The translations under genes were made by a program, and so were the position numbers. The notes under the pieces are model-generated. The model did not search any database. It was not told the DNA's origin and worked only from the letters and a program-made list of their open reading frames with translations. This document shows positions 52,042 to 61,931 of a stretch of 64,000 nucleotides of DNA, piece after piece (positions within the stretch are counted from its first letter, which is position 1; each line of letters begins with the position of its first letter). This DNA comes from Fibrobacterota bacterium. GTDB taxonomy: Bacteria > Fibrobacterota > Chitinivibrionia > Chitinivibrionales > Chitinispirillaceae. The stretch is taken from the NCBI GenBank assembly GCA_023412475.1, contig JAEYNR010000010.1, positions 1 through 64,000 on the forward strand, given 5' to 3'.

Positions 52042-52704
52042 ATGTCAATACATCTTTCCCGCGCAATAGAAGCTCTGAAAAAAAAAGTCCTTATTCTGGC
52101 TACGCTGGTTGAAGAGAGTGTAGCTCAAGCCGTAAAATCGGTTGAGAAGGGGAACACAGTCCTGGCAGAACAAGTGATCAAAAATGATAATCACATAGAT
52201 CAGATGGAAATTGATGTGGAAGAGGAATGCCTCAAAATTCTGGCATTGTACCAACCGGTTGCTATTGATCTTCGTTTTATTGTATCTGTTCTCAAATTAA
52301 ACAGTGATCTTGAACGTATAGGAGATCTGGCCGTCAAAATTGCCGAACGCACTATCTGCCTGGTCAATGATTGCGATGAGCACGGGCTCAATCCTGACTT
52401 TACCAGGATGTATGAATGTGCCAGTTTGATGTTGAAAAAAAGCCTCGATTCGCTGATTGATCTGGATGTCAATATAGCTAATGAAGTGGGTAAGGCTGAT
52501 GATGAGCTTGATGCCTTAAATCGGGAGATGTATTCAAAGGCCAGAAAGGGAATACTTAATAACCCTGAACATCTGGATCAGTACTTAAACTTTATCGTCA
52601 TATCTCGCTCTCTGGAGAGAATCGGAGATCATGCAACCAATATAGCCGAAGATGTCATTTACATGGCAGAGGCCAGGATAATCCGTCATGCTTTCAGAGC
52701 CTGA
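52042..52704 (+). CDS. phoU: Phosphate signalling protein PhoU
   Basis: A 220-aa all-helical protein that links the Pst transporter to the PhoR kinase to damp the Pho response. The two three-helix repeats with E-D/E-metal residues are visible (LADEVIKNDNHIDQMEIDVEE-like and DLERIGDLAVKIAERT; SRSLERIGDHATNIAEDV). ATG at 52042 is preferred (AAGGAG upstream); the frame also opens at a TTG at 52012. Confidence 0.96.
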   Translation: MSIHLSRAIEALKKKVLILATLVEESVAQAVKSVEKGNTVLAEQVIKNDNHIDQMEIDVEEECLKILALYQPVAIDLRFIVSVLKLNSDLERIGDLAVKIAERTICLVNDCDEHGLNPDFTRMYECASLMLKKSLDSLIDLDVNIANEVGKADDELDALNREMYSKARKGILNNPEHLDQYLNFIVISRSLERIGDHATNIAEDVIYMAEARIIRHAFRA

Positions 52705-52990
52705 AATTCTGCCTCAAACCGTCTGCTCTGGATCCTGTCTTGATCCAAATCTCCTATGCCTTAAACATTATGCGCTTATTCCAAATGTTGATTCATAGGA
52801 GTATAATCCGGAAAAAACAGTTTCGCTGGTAGAAAAAAGAACTGTAAAGTATGTTTTTACGTCTGCACGGCAAATGTTAATGTACTTGAAATAATGGGCT
52901 AACAGATGACTAATACCTGAAAGCCATATTTAATAGTGATATTAATCTGGTAAAAATGAACAGAATACAACGTTTTAAAGGAGTTACCAT

Positions 52991-54283
52991 TTGAAAGCAA
53001 AAAAAATGTTTTTGATGGCTTTGATGCTTTGTAGCAGTGGTTTTGCCCTGCAAGACAGCTTGGCTGAAAAAGGAGACAACGACGAAAAAAAAATCGATGA
53101 AAAGTCCTTTCTGGAAACCAAAAAAACAGTAGACAAATTGAAAAAACTAAAGATATCCGGATATGTACAGGCACAGATGCGAATCGCTACTGATGCCGAG
53201 GAATCAGGTGAAAAAAATTATAAGATAGGTAAATTTCAGGGAGGAGAACTGCCAGCTAATTCACAGTCAGTGTTTCAGATACGCCGTGGGCGAATCAAAG
53301 TGGCTTACCAGGCTTCTTACTCTCAGGCAGTGATTCAATTGGATTGTGTCCCATCGGGTGTGAGCATAAAGGATGCATATCTTCGATTCTCTGCACCATG
53401 GCTTTATGGCTTTGGTTTTAAAGCCGGAGTGTTTGATCGGCCTTTCGGCTTTGAAATCTCTTACTCATCAAGCACCAGAGAATCCCCCGAACGCTCCCGC
53501 ATTTTTCAGACACTTTTTCCGGGAGAACGGGACATGGGAGCTTCTGTGGAGTATGTCCCTTCCAGCAATTATTCATCATGGGCACAACTCTTTAATCTTA
53601 AATTTGGTGTGTTTGCCGGAAATGGAATAAACAATGAATCTGATGATGTGCGGGATCTGATAGGGCGATTCGGACTTTCCTTTCCATTTAAGGATATTGA
53701 TTTGGCTATAAATGCAGGTTTTTCCGGATACGCTGGTGCGGTTAAAAGTTTGAACGACACTATAAAAGTCATATCAGGTACAGACTGGACAGACAGAGAT
53801 GCTCAGAGAAATAAAGAAATAAAAAGGCTGTATTCAGGTGGAGACCTACAAATCAACTATGGCAGCATTCCGGTTCTGGGCCAGTTATCATTGCGTGCTG
53901 AAGTGATTGGTGGTCAGCAACCTGGACGGGCCAAAAGCAATCAATCACCAAAATCATCTTCCCCGGATGCCAGTGCCATTTATATACGGGATTTTATCGG
54001 TTTTTACGGTATGGCAGTATTGAATATTGATCCAATTAAATGTCAATTGGTGGGAAAATATGATTATTTTGATCCCAATGTTGATCTGGAAAAAAGCACT
54101 GTGAAAAGTGAGGCAGATGTATCGTTCAAGACTCTGGGATTGGGACTGGTGTATCAGTGGGATGAGAATGTAAAAATCATGGCTTACCATGACTGGGTGA
54201 CTAACGAAAAGACCTCTATTGAGCCATACAGAAAAGATCTAAAGGATAATGTATTTACACTTAGGTTTCAGTACAAGTTCTAA
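52991..54283 (+). CDS. OprO/OprP-like phosphate-selective porin
   Basis: A 430-aa outer-membrane protein with signal peptide (about 1-20), a short coiled Lys-rich segment, then a beta-barrel with FQIRRGRIKVAYQA and later strands typical of porin family PF07396. The last residues end in aromatic FQYKF, the barrel C-terminus. Location between phoU and pstS argues for phosphate or polyphosphate passage. TTG start with AAGGAG at proper spacing. Confidence 0.85.
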   Translation: MKAKKMFLMALMLCSSGFALQDSLAEKGDNDEKKIDEKSFLETKKTVDKLKKLKISGYVQAQMRIATDAEESGEKNYKIGKFQGGELPANSQSVFQIRRGRIKVAYQASYSQAVIQLDCVPSGVSIKDAYLRFSAPWLYGFGFKAGVFDRPFGFEISYSSSTRESPERSRIFQTLFPGERDMGASVEYVPSSNYSSWAQLFNLKFGVFAGNGINNESDDVRDLIGRFGLSFPFKDIDLAINAGFSGYAGAVKSLNDTIKVISGTDWTDRDAQRNKEIKRLYSGGDLQINYGSIPVLGQLSLRAEVIGGQQPGRAKSNQSPKSSSPDASAIYIRDFIGFYGMAVLNIDPIKCQLVGKYDYFDPNVDLEKSTVKSEADVSFKTLGLGLVYQWDENVKIMAYHDWVTNEKTSIEPYRKDLKDNVFTLRFQYKF

Positions 54284-54304
54284 ACAATTCTCAAGGAGAA
54301 GAAA

Positions 54305-55138
54305 ATGAAAATCCGTAAAATTCCCTTAATATCAGTAGCTTTGATTTCTGCTGCAGCATTAGCCCTTGCGGCATCCTCCAGTATCACTGTCAAGGGCTCT
54401 GACACTATGGTAATTCTGGCTCAGCGGTGGGCTGAGGAATACATGAAGAATAATTCCAGTGTTTCCATTCAGGTAACTGGTGGCGGGTCTGGAACCGGTA
54501 TTTCAGCACTGATTAATGGCACTACTGATATCTGTAATGCATCGCGTCCAATGAAAAGCAGTGAATGTAACCAGCTCAAACAGCGGTATTCATCTACCGG
54601 GGTGGAAGTCAAGGTTGCAAAGGACGGCGTTACCTTATATGTAAATGAAAAAAGTCCGGTTACAGAGCTATCAATGGAACAGATCAAGGGTATCTATACC
54701 GGTATGATCACCAACTGGAAAGAACTGGGAGGTCCTGATGCCTCTATAATCGTTTACGGAAGGGATAATAGTTCTGGTACTTATGAGTATTTCAGGGATG
54801 TGATCCTCAAAGGACAGGATTTTACAGGCACTATGCAGAGTATGCCGGGTACTGCTGCTGTGGTGAATGCAGTTGAAAAGGATGTCAACGGCATAGGATT
54901 TGGAGGGGCTGCATATGGAAAAGGCATAAAGTATTTGAAAGTAAAAAAAGATGATGACAGTCCTGGTTATGATCCGACACTTGAAAACATACAGGAGGGA
55001 AAGTATCCGATCACTCGTTACCTTTATCTGTACTTGAGAAGCAAGCCGACCGGTGAAATGAAAAAGTTTATCGACTGGGTTCTCAGTGACCAGGGGCAGG
55101 CGGTAGTTTCAAATGTGGGATATTTCCCAATCCGTTAA
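54305..55138 (+). CDS. pstS: Phosphate-binding protein PstS
   Basis: A 277-aa periplasmic substrate-binding protein. After a signal peptide (1-23) come GSDTMVILAQRWAEEYM and GGGSGTGISALINGTTDICNASRP, the phosphate-binding loops of PstS, and YGRDNSSGTYEYFRD. ATG with AAGGAG. It begins 21 bp after the porin stop. Confidence 0.95.
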   Translation: MKIRKIPLISVALISAAALALAASSSITVKGSDTMVILAQRWAEEYMKNNSSVSIQVTGGGSGTGISALINGTTDICNASRPMKSSECNQLKQRYSSTGVEVKVAKDGVTLYVNEKSPVTELSMEQIKGIYTGMITNWKELGGPDASIIVYGRDNSSGTYEYFRDVILKGQDFTGTMQSMPGTAAVVNAVEKDVNGIGFGGAAYGKGIKYLKVKKDDDSPGYDPTLENIQEGKYPITRYLYLYLRSKPTGEMKKFIDWVLSDQGQAVVSNVGYFPIR

Positions 55139-55150
55139 CATGGTGAGCTT

Positions 55151-56269
55151 ATGAACAGTAAAATCCAATTACAGGCTGAGTCGATTGTTGAGAGTTCGGG
55201 AATTGATTACCCGCTGTTATCGGCTAAAAAAGAACTGATTGAAGATAAAACAGCGGAGCCTGTCAGGTTAGGAAAAAAAACGTTCCGGCCTGTAGAGTTT
55301 GTTGTCGAGCGGTTAATACAGGTAACCGCTTTTTTCTCCCTGGCCAGTATAATACTGATCTTCATTTTTGTTTTTCGGGAAGCATCCTCAATATTCGTAG
55401 TTAAAGAAAAAGTGATAGAGGAATCGGTAGATGATCCGCAGACCTACGGTGAAGAGGCTCTGGGAGGAGAAATCCTGGAAGATGAAGTCATGCTACAGGA
55501 AGAATCACAGGAAAACTTAAGATTTAAAAATCTGTTAGGAACCAGATGGATTCCTGTTTCCTTAAATCCGCAATATGGACTGATACCTTTACTGTTAGGT
55601 AGTATCAATGTGGCACTGATTGCGCTTTTGATTGCTGCACCAATCTCTGTCTTTGCAGCATTGTACACCTCTATTTTTGCCCCAAAAAAGATAAAGGAAC
55701 TGGTTAAACCGGTTGTGGAAATACTGGCCGGGTTCCCTTCTGTGGTAATTGGATTTTTTGCCCTGATTATCATTGCATCTTTGGCTCAAAAAACTTTTGG
55801 ACTTCAATACCGGCTTAATGCACTGGTTGGTGGAATAGCCTTATCCTTAGCGATAATTCCGGTGATTTTTACCATTTCGGAGGATGCATTAAACGCAGTA
55901 CCTCATTCGTATATTGAAGCTTCTCTGGCATTGGGTGCGCAAAAGTGGGAGACCGCTCTGTTTGTAGTCTTGCCTTCAGCAATACCGGGAATCTTTGCCG
56001 CTCTGTTGTTAGGAATGGGCAGGGCCATTGGGGAGACAATGATTGTTTTAATGGCTACTGGAAATGCTGCCATTGCTACGCTCAATCCTTTTAGTCCGGT
56101 TCGAACATTGGCTGCTACAATTGGTGCTGAGATGGCAGAGGTGGTTTTTGGAGATGTACACTATAGCGTTTTGTTTTTTATCGGTGCACTACTGTTTATC
56201 ATCTCCTTTCTGCTGAATTTTACGGCTGAAACTGTGGTTCGAAAGCTGGTGATGAGGCGTTATTCATGA
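55151..56269 (+). CDS. pstC: Phosphate ABC transporter permease PstC
   Basis: A 372-aa inner-membrane permease. It has an unusual N-terminal cytoplasmic extension (about 1-50), helix 1, a long acidic loop (about 80-120; EEALGGEILEDEVMLQEE) and then the standard five-helix core with the EAA-like loop (EASLALGAQKWETALFVVLPSAIPGI). Overlap of 4 bp with pstA (ATGA). Confidence 0.95.
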   Translation: MNSKIQLQAESIVESSGIDYPLLSAKKELIEDKTAEPVRLGKKTFRPVEFVVERLIQVTAFFSLASIILIFIFVFREASSIFVVKEKVIEESVDDPQTYGEEALGGEILEDEVMLQEESQENLRFKNLLGTRWIPVSLNPQYGLIPLLLGSINVALIALLIAAPISVFAALYTSIFAPKKIKELVKPVVEILAGFPSVVIGFFALIIIASLAQKTFGLQYRLNALVGGIALSLAIIPVIFTISEDALNAVPHSYIEASLALGAQKWETALFVVLPSAIPGIFAALLLGMGRAIGETMIVLMATGNAAIATLNPFSPVRTLAATIGAEMAEVVFGDVHYSVLFFIGALLFIISFLLNFTAETVVRKLVMRRYS

Positions 56270-57171
56270 TTATGAAAAAAAAGTATCTTAAATTCGCGGT
56301 ACCGGGATTTAGCGGATTATGCGCTTTTTCTATAATAGCTGTTGTGATGTTTTTGATCCTGGTGTTACTGATTAATGGTGTCCCTCATTTAAGCTGGGAA
56401 TTTCTTACCAGTGCTCCTGAGCAGGGTATGACTGCCGGTGGAATTCTTCCTGCCATAATCGGGACATTTTTACTTGTTTTGATTATGTCGATAGTCGGAG
56501 TGCCGATTGGGACTATTACTGCCTTGTATCTTTCGGAGTATGTGTATCAGGGCTCCAGAGTGGTTAAGATTATCCGCTTTGCGGTAAACACGCTTGCCGG
56601 AATTCCATCTATTGTTTACGGGCTTTTCGGGCTTGGATTTTTTGTGCAGTTTGTAGGTTTGGGTATTGATAAGGTTCTCTATGGAAATGAAATGGTGAAA
56701 TGGGGACAGCCTAACATTTTATGGGCAAGCATGACTATGGCGGTGCTGACTTTGCCAGTGGTGATTGTGTCGGTGGAAGAAGCAATCAGGACTGTTCCAA
56801 GAGAGCTGCGGGAAGCCAGTCTGGCACTGGGTGCAACTCGCTGGGAAACGATTGTAAAGATTGTGTTGCCAGGATGTAGTCAGGGAATAATGACCGGAAC
56901 TATTCTGGCTGTGAGCAGGGGATCGGGCGAGGTTGCGCCGATTTTATTTACAGGTGTAGCTTATTTCCTTCCGTATCTGCCCTCCGCTTTTTCTGATCAG
57001 TTCATGAGTCTAGGTTATCACATTTATATAATGTCGACTCAATCTCCGGATGTAGCTGCTACCAGGGGTATTCAGTATGCTACTACTCTGGTTTTATTAC
57101 TGCTGACTTTTTCATTCAATATTACTGCGGTTATAGTGCGTTCCCGCATGAGAGAGAAGCACTCCTTATGA
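56266..57171 (+). CDS. pstA: Phosphate ABC transporter permease PstA
   Basis: A 301-aa partner permease with six hydrophobic helices, LAGIPSIVYGLFGLGFFV and the coupling loop REASLALGATRWETIVKIVLPG. The 4-bp overlap with pstC indicates coupled translation in stoichiometric amounts. Confidence 0.96.
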   Translation: MIMKKKYLKFAVPGFSGLCAFSIIAVVMFLILVLLINGVPHLSWEFLTSAPEQGMTAGGILPAIIGTFLLVLIMSIVGVPIGTITALYLSEYVYQGSRVVKIIRFAVNTLAGIPSIVYGLFGLGFFVQFVGLGIDKVLYGNEMVKWGQPNILWASMTMAVLTLPVVIVSVEEAIRTVPRELREASLALGATRWETIVKIVLPGCSQGIMTGTILAVSRGSGEVAPILFTGVAYFLPYLPSAFSDQFMSLGYHIYIMSTQSPDVAATRGIQYATTLVLLLLTFSFNITAVIVRSRMREKHSL

Positions 57172-57242
57172 AACCAGGTTCGCAAAGTCTTTTCAGAAAT
57201 GTATTTTTGTATTACTCACTGCTACTAAACTAAAGGAGTATT

Positions 57243-57935
57243 ATGTCATCTGAGCGAATTCTGGTTATTGAGGATGATGAGGATATTCAGACATTAATCA
57301 GCCATAATCTGTCCCGGGAGGGATATAGAGTTACTATTTCAGGAAATGGAACTGATGGAATAAATAAAATACGCCAGGATACATTCGATTGTATAATTCT
57401 TGATTTGATGCTTCCGGGCATGGATGGTCTGGAGATATGCAGGAGGCTGAAAAAAGATCCCAAAACCCAGCAGATACCAATAATTATGGTTACCGCAAAA
57501 GGTGAAGAAAGCGATATAATTGTGGGACTGGAACTGGGAGCAGATGATTATGTGGTAAAACCATTCAGCCCAAAAGTTCTGGTAGCACGTGTGAGGTCGA
57601 TTCTACGGCGAACTAATCAGGATTTCTTTGATAGTCAATCACTGGTTTCCACCAAAGATATTGAGATCAATCCGGGCCGCCACGAGGTGCTCTGCAAAGG
57701 AAGAAAAATTGATCTTACATATATGGAATTCCAGGTACTTCAGCTTCTTGCCAGTCATCCCGGATGGGTTTTTACCAGAAACAAAATAATTGACAATGTT
57801 AGAAATGACAACTACCCAGTTACTGACAGGTCGGTAGATGTGGTGATCGTGGGGCTTCGAAAAAAGCTGGGTGACAGCGGCTCTTCCATAGAGACCGTGC
57901 GAGGAGTGGGATACCGGTTTGCCGAAACCAGATGA
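57243..57935 (+). CDS. phoB: PhoB-family response regulator
   Basis: A 230-aa OmpR/PhoB-type transcription factor. Receiver domain with D11-D12, phospho-acceptor D54 (ILDLMLPG) and VKPFSP; C-terminal winged helix from about 125 (LTYMEFQVLQLLASHPG, VDVVIVGLRKKLG, VRGVGYRF). It should activate the pst genes under phosphate limitation. ATG with AAGGAG. Neighbouring phoR begins 22 bp after its stop. Confidence 0.96.
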   Translation: MSSERILVIEDDEDIQTLISHNLSREGYRVTISGNGTDGINKIRQDTFDCIILDLMLPGMDGLEICRRLKKDPKTQQIPIIMVTAKGEESDIIVGLELGADDYVVKPFSPKVLVARVRSILRRTNQDFFDSQSLVSTKDIEINPGRHEVLCKGRKIDLTYMEFQVLQLLASHPGWVFTRNKIIDNVRNDNYPVTDRSVDVVIVGLRKKLGDSGSSIETVRGVGYRFAETR

Positions 57936-57957
57936 CAGTCATAATATTGGAGAAACG

Positions 57958-59760
57958 ATGAGAATTACCAGAATTTCCTGGCAGATTTTTTTTGTGTGCC
58001 TTGCGGTTACCTTTCTCTCTCTGTTCAGTATTGCTTTGTATGCTTCACATACCTACCGTAAATTTTATTATAGAAACCTTACCGCAGATTCAATTATCAA
58101 ATCCACACTCATAAGACAGCAGCTTGAGTCATATTTAACTACTGCACAGAGTGCTTATTCTGTGGATTCATTATGCAAGGTGATTGGACACTCAATAAAA
58201 ACCAGGATAACGGTAATCGAACCTTCGGGGTTGGTATTGGGGGATTCAGAAACAGATCCGGACCGGATGGAAAACCATGCACATCGCCCGGAGATTAAGG
58301 CGGCTTTTAAAGGTGAAACCGGAGTGGAGCAACGGTTCAGCCCCACCTTAGAGTACCCTATGCTCTATGTGGCTGTTCCTGTGATGCACGATGGGATGGT
58401 CAAGGCGGTTTTACGTCTCTCGGAACCTTTGCAGCAGATTAAAAAACACACACACCTTTTCCATATAAATGTTGGGCTTGCCTCTGTTACGGCACTTTTA
58501 CTGATTGCATTGGCAAGTATGTCAATTGCCCGTACCTTGAGCAAACCAGTTCTGGAAATGAAAAACGGAGCAGAAAGGATTGCTGGTGGTGATCTGGATT
58601 TCCGGTTAAGAATTCCTGAGATAGAGGAAATCCGTGGTCTTGCACAGGCGCTCAATACTATGGCAGAATCGCTGGGTGATCGGATCAGGACTATTACCAG
58701 TCAAAAAAGTGAACTTGATGCAATTCTCTCAGGAATGTCTGAAGGTGTTCTGGCGACTGACGTTCACGAAAGAATCATCACTATTAATCCGGCAGCCGCA
58801 AAGCTTCTGGCAATATCGGCTGACAATGCAAAAGGAAAGTGGATTCATGATATTATTCGTAACAGTTCATTGCAGCGGTTTCTTCATGATATTCTTAAAA
58901 GCGACTCAATGTTAGAAACCAGTTTCACACTGCCAAGCAGAGCAGGTGAATGTTATATCAATGCAAAAGGGAAGATATTGGGGTTTTCGGGGGCTTCACC
59001 TGATGGCGTTTTAATGGTATTGCATGATATGACCAGATTAAAACGGCTGGAAGAGGTTCGTAAGGATTTTGTAGCCAATGTGTCGCATGAGTTAAGAACT
59101 CCCTTAACCTCAATAAAAGGTTTTGTAGAAACAATTTACCATGGAGATTATTGCCTGCCGCCCGATGTTCAGAAATTTCTGGAGATAATATCGAAAAAGA
59201 CCGACAGGCTCTGCTCTATAGTTGATGATCTTCTGACATTATCTGCCATCGAAAGAGAATATGAGCAGCAGGAAATCCAATTGGCACCCACAGCTATTAG
59301 AGCAGTTTTAGAGGGGGCTGTCAGAACATGTTTTGCAAAGGCAGAGCCTAAGAATATCTCCCTTGAACTTAAGTGCAAAGAAGATATTGAAGCTGTCACC
59401 AATGCTGATCTTCTGGAACAGGCGGTTTCAAATCTCATTGATAATGCCGTGAAATACAGTCCTGAAGGGAAGTTGGTTTCAATAATGGGAGAAAAAAGGG
59501 GAGAAGAGCTGATTATTTCGGTAATAGATGAGGGAATAGGTATTCCAAAGGAGCATCATCAACGAATTTTCGAGCGGTTTTACAGAGTGGATAAAGCCCG
59601 AAGTCGAAGGATGGGGGGCACGGGCCTGGGGCTGTCCATAGTGAAAAACATCTGTTTTTCTCTGGGGGCAAAAGTGACAGTGGAGAGTGAAGTTGGTAAG
59701 GGAAGTCTCTTTAAGATAGTATTGAAGGAAAAAAATCCAATAAGCAGCAGTTCTGTTTAG
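57958..59760 (+). CDS. phoR: PhoR-family sensor histidine kinase
   Basis: A 600-aa membrane kinase. Helix 1 (about 8-30), a periplasmic domain with a Cache-like fold (about 35-165), helix 2 (about 170-190), HAMP (about 190-245), PAS (about 250-350), dimerisation domain with phospho-His in VSHELRTPLTSIKG, then an ATPase domain with N-box NLIDNAVKYSPEG, DEGIGIP and GTGLGLSIV. The start MRITRISW (57958) is preferred over an upstream codon overlapping phoB because GGAG is next to it. Confidence 0.95.
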   Translation: MRITRISWQIFFVCLAVTFLSLFSIALYASHTYRKFYYRNLTADSIIKSTLIRQQLESYLTTAQSAYSVDSLCKVIGHSIKTRITVIEPSGLVLGDSETDPDRMENHAHRPEIKAAFKGETGVEQRFSPTLEYPMLYVAVPVMHDGMVKAVLRLSEPLQQIKKHTHLFHINVGLASVTALLLIALASMSIARTLSKPVLEMKNGAERIAGGDLDFRLRIPEIEEIRGLAQALNTMAESLGDRIRTITSQKSELDAILSGMSEGVLATDVHERIITINPAAAKLLAISADNAKGKWIHDIIRNSSLQRFLHDILKSDSMLETSFTLPSRAGECYINAKGKILGFSGASPDGVLMVLHDMTRLKRLEEVRKDFVANVSHELRTPLTSIKGFVETIYHGDYCLPPDVQKFLEIISKKTDRLCSIVDDLLTLSAIEREYEQQEIQLAPTAIRAVLEGAVRTCFAKAEPKNISLELKCKEDIEAVTNADLLEQAVSNLIDNAVKYSPEGKLVSIMGEKRGEELIISVIDEGIGIPKEHHQRIFERFYRVDKARSRRMGGTGLGLSIVKNICFSLGAKVTVESEVGKGSLFKIVLKEKNPISSSSV

Positions 59761-60178
59761 AATTTAGGATATAAGATGAATAAGCACGAAATTGGAAATA
59801 CGAAATTCGAAACAGGAACAGGAAACAGTATTTACCAATAACTGACAAACTTAAGCTGTCTTTAAGCTTCATTCTTGTTTAGATTTTGTGATTTGAAATT
59901 TGGTTTAGGATTTAAGAATTGTGATTTGGAATTCCCTTCTGATTAGACTCCCTTGGACTATTAGATCATAGTTTTTACTGCGGATTTATCAAAGTTACAA
60001 AAGAGTTTTAATGAAGGTAAAACCCGGGCTTCTTTTGCTTTTAATTTATTCCAGTCTTTTTTTGAAAATACATCTATATTTATATACCTGAATCGAGATT
60101 AAATTTCTTCTTTCAGCAGTTCTATGCAAATCAACCTGATATGTATAAGAGCTTGTTAATATCACGGGAGGAGGAGTA
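59761..60178. other. Intergenic region downstream of phoR
   Basis: 418 bp, AT-rich, without a supported gene. It contains runs of the type gaaat-t/c-cgaaattcgaaa (about 59786-59815) and repeated gattt/gaatt words (59880-59930), a texture often seen in degenerate intergenic repeats. No terminator stands out. Confidence 0.5.
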
Positions 60179-61156
60179 ATGCAGTACAGGCAATTTGGAA
60201 ATACTGGGTTTATGGCATCAGAAATCGGCTTGGGTACCTGGCAGTTTGGAGGAGACTGGGGTGAAATTTCCGACGAACAGGTCAACTCAATCTTAAAAGC
60301 AGCCCTCGATAGCGGGGTTAATTTCTTTGACACTGCAGATGTTTATGGTGCTGGAAGAAGTGAGACACTGGTAGGAAAAATTTTGCAAAATCAATCAGTC
60401 AATACCTTTGTAGCCACAAAACTGGGGCGACTGGAGGGCTACCCTGACGATTATTCTCTTGAACTTTTAAAAAGATGCACTGAGAATTCGCTTCGCCGGC
60501 TTGGCAGAGAAGCAATTGATCTGATACAGTTGCATTGTGTTCCCGTATCATGGCTAAAAGAGGGCGAAATATTCGACTGGCTACGGGTTCTGAGAAGTGA
60601 AGGGAAAATCCGGCATTTCGGGGCGAGTGTGGAAACAATGGAACAGGCCCTAATATGTCTGGAACAGGATGGTATAACTTCATTACAAATAGTATTTAAT
60701 ATTTTCCGCCAGAAACCTCTTCAAACACTTTTTAAAAAAGCTGTAGAAAAAAAAGTCGCTTTGGTGATCCGGCTCCCATTGGCCAGTGGTCTGTTAACTG
60801 GTAAATATACCACAGATACAGTATTTTCTCCTTCAGATCATCGCTCATATAACAGAGATGGTCAGGCATTTAATGCTGGTGAAACATTTTCCGGGCTGGA
60901 CTTTGATTACGGACTTGATCTGGTAAACCAGATTCGCCCTCTGGTACCCGCATCCATGTCCATGTCACAGTTCGCATTGCGCTTTATACTTGATCATCCT
61001 GAAGTCAGTGTGGTGATTCCTGGTGCTTCCAGATCAAAGCAGGTTGTTTCAAATGTGAGTGCAGCCAGTTTTGAACCATTAGGAAGGCATGTTCATCTTG
61101 CACTGGGTCAATTATACAAAAATGCGATCGAGAAAAACATAAGAGTTGAAATTTGA
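60179..61156 (+). CDS. Aldo/keto reductase
   Basis: A 325-aa NADPH-dependent oxidoreductase of the aldo/keto reductase superfamily. Conserved segments are GLGTWQFGG, FFDTADVYGAGRSE (Asp and Tyr of the catalytic tetrad), ATKLG (Lys) and QLHCVP (His). The C-terminal GASRSKQVVSNV is the cofactor-binding end. Substrate unknown. ATG with GGAGGAGG. Confidence 0.93.
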   Translation: MQYRQFGNTGFMASEIGLGTWQFGGDWGEISDEQVNSILKAALDSGVNFFDTADVYGAGRSETLVGKILQNQSVNTFVATKLGRLEGYPDDYSLELLKRCTENSLRRLGREAIDLIQLHCVPVSWLKEGEIFDWLRVLRSEGKIRHFGASVETMEQALICLEQDGITSLQIVFNIFRQKPLQTLFKKAVEKKVALVIRLPLASGLLTGKYTTDTVFSPSDHRSYNRDGQAFNAGETFSGLDFDYGLDLVNQIRPLVPASMSMSQFALRFILDHPEVSVVIPGASRSKQVVSNVSAASFEPLGRHVHLALGQLYKNAIEKNIRVEI

Positions 61157-61398
61157 GTATTAAACCATTTTTGAGTTTTATATCTGAAGTGGGTTTAGAT
61201 CACAAATTTTGGCTATATTTGTGGATTTTTGGTTTTTTGACGAGTTTATGTCAAATGTTGTGTATGAAGCATACCCGAGCACTATCAAGGCTTATACACT
61301 CCAATCTTTATCGTTTTCCCCCTTCCCCAACAGCAAAAGCCGGGATAAGGACCCAATACCTCGAAAAAAGCAAAAGCACCCTGTTAAAAAGCAAGCCC

Positions 61399-61851
61399 TT
61401 AAACACCAGTGTGACCAAAACCACCTGCTCCTCTAAATGTCTCTCCGATGGATTGGTTTTCAGTGAAATCTATAGAAGCTGCAACCTGGGAAGGAACAAG
61501 CTGCGCTATGCGTTCTCCCCGCTTTACAGCAAATGGCTGTTCCCCAAAATTTGCCAGAATAATCTTTACCTCACCCCGATAGTCCGAATCAATTGTTCCC
61601 GGAGCATTTAAAACCGTAACACCGAACTTAAAGGCCAGCCCGCTTCTGGGACGAACCTGTACCTCATAACCTTCAGGAATCTCCAGGCATAAGCCAGTAG
61701 GAACAAGAGCCCGCTCTCCGGGTGCAATAATCAGCTCAGTTTTAATAGCAGCACAAACATCACAACCACTGGAGCCCCTTGTCATGCGCTTGGGAAGAGG
61801 CAGGTCTTGAGCATGTTCGAGCCTTTTTACCAGAATCGTATCATTATTCAT
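61399..61851 (-). CDS. dut: dUTP diphosphatase
   Basis: A 150-aa trimeric dUTPase that hydrolyses dUTP to dUMP, keeping uracil out of DNA and feeding dTMP synthesis. Motifs: ALVPTGL-type motif I, RPRSGLAFK (II), APGTIDSDYRGE (III), RIAQLV (IV) and the C-terminal RGAGGFGHTG (V). It lies 80 bp downstream of pnp on the same strand. Weak ribosome site. Confidence 0.96.
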   Translation of the reverse strand: MNNDTILVKRLEHAQDLPLPKRMTRGSSGCDVCAAIKTELIIAPGERALVPTGLCLEIPEGYEVQVRPRSGLAFKFGVTVLNAPGTIDSDYRGEVKIILANFGEQPFAVKRGERIAQLVPSQVAASIDFTENQSIGETFRGAGGFGHTGV

Positions 61852-61905
61852 ATTGTAATCTTTAACTGGGGATAAGTGTTTGCAGCAGAAAAGAAAAAAC
61901 GAAAT

Positions 61906-61923
61906 GGGGAGGAAAACCTCCCC
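61906..61923 (-). terminator. Likely terminator of pnp
   Basis: A perfect GGGGAGG/CCTCCCC stem with a 4-nt loop just after the pnp stop; on the minus strand it is followed by a T-rich stretch (atttcgttttttctttt). Confidence 0.7.
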
Positions 61924-61931
61924 TTGAAAAA

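Noticed and set aside
61153..61611. 152-codon plus-strand frame after the aldo/keto reductase
   Set aside because: Its second half is antisense to dut, a firm gene, and the TTG start has no ribosome site.
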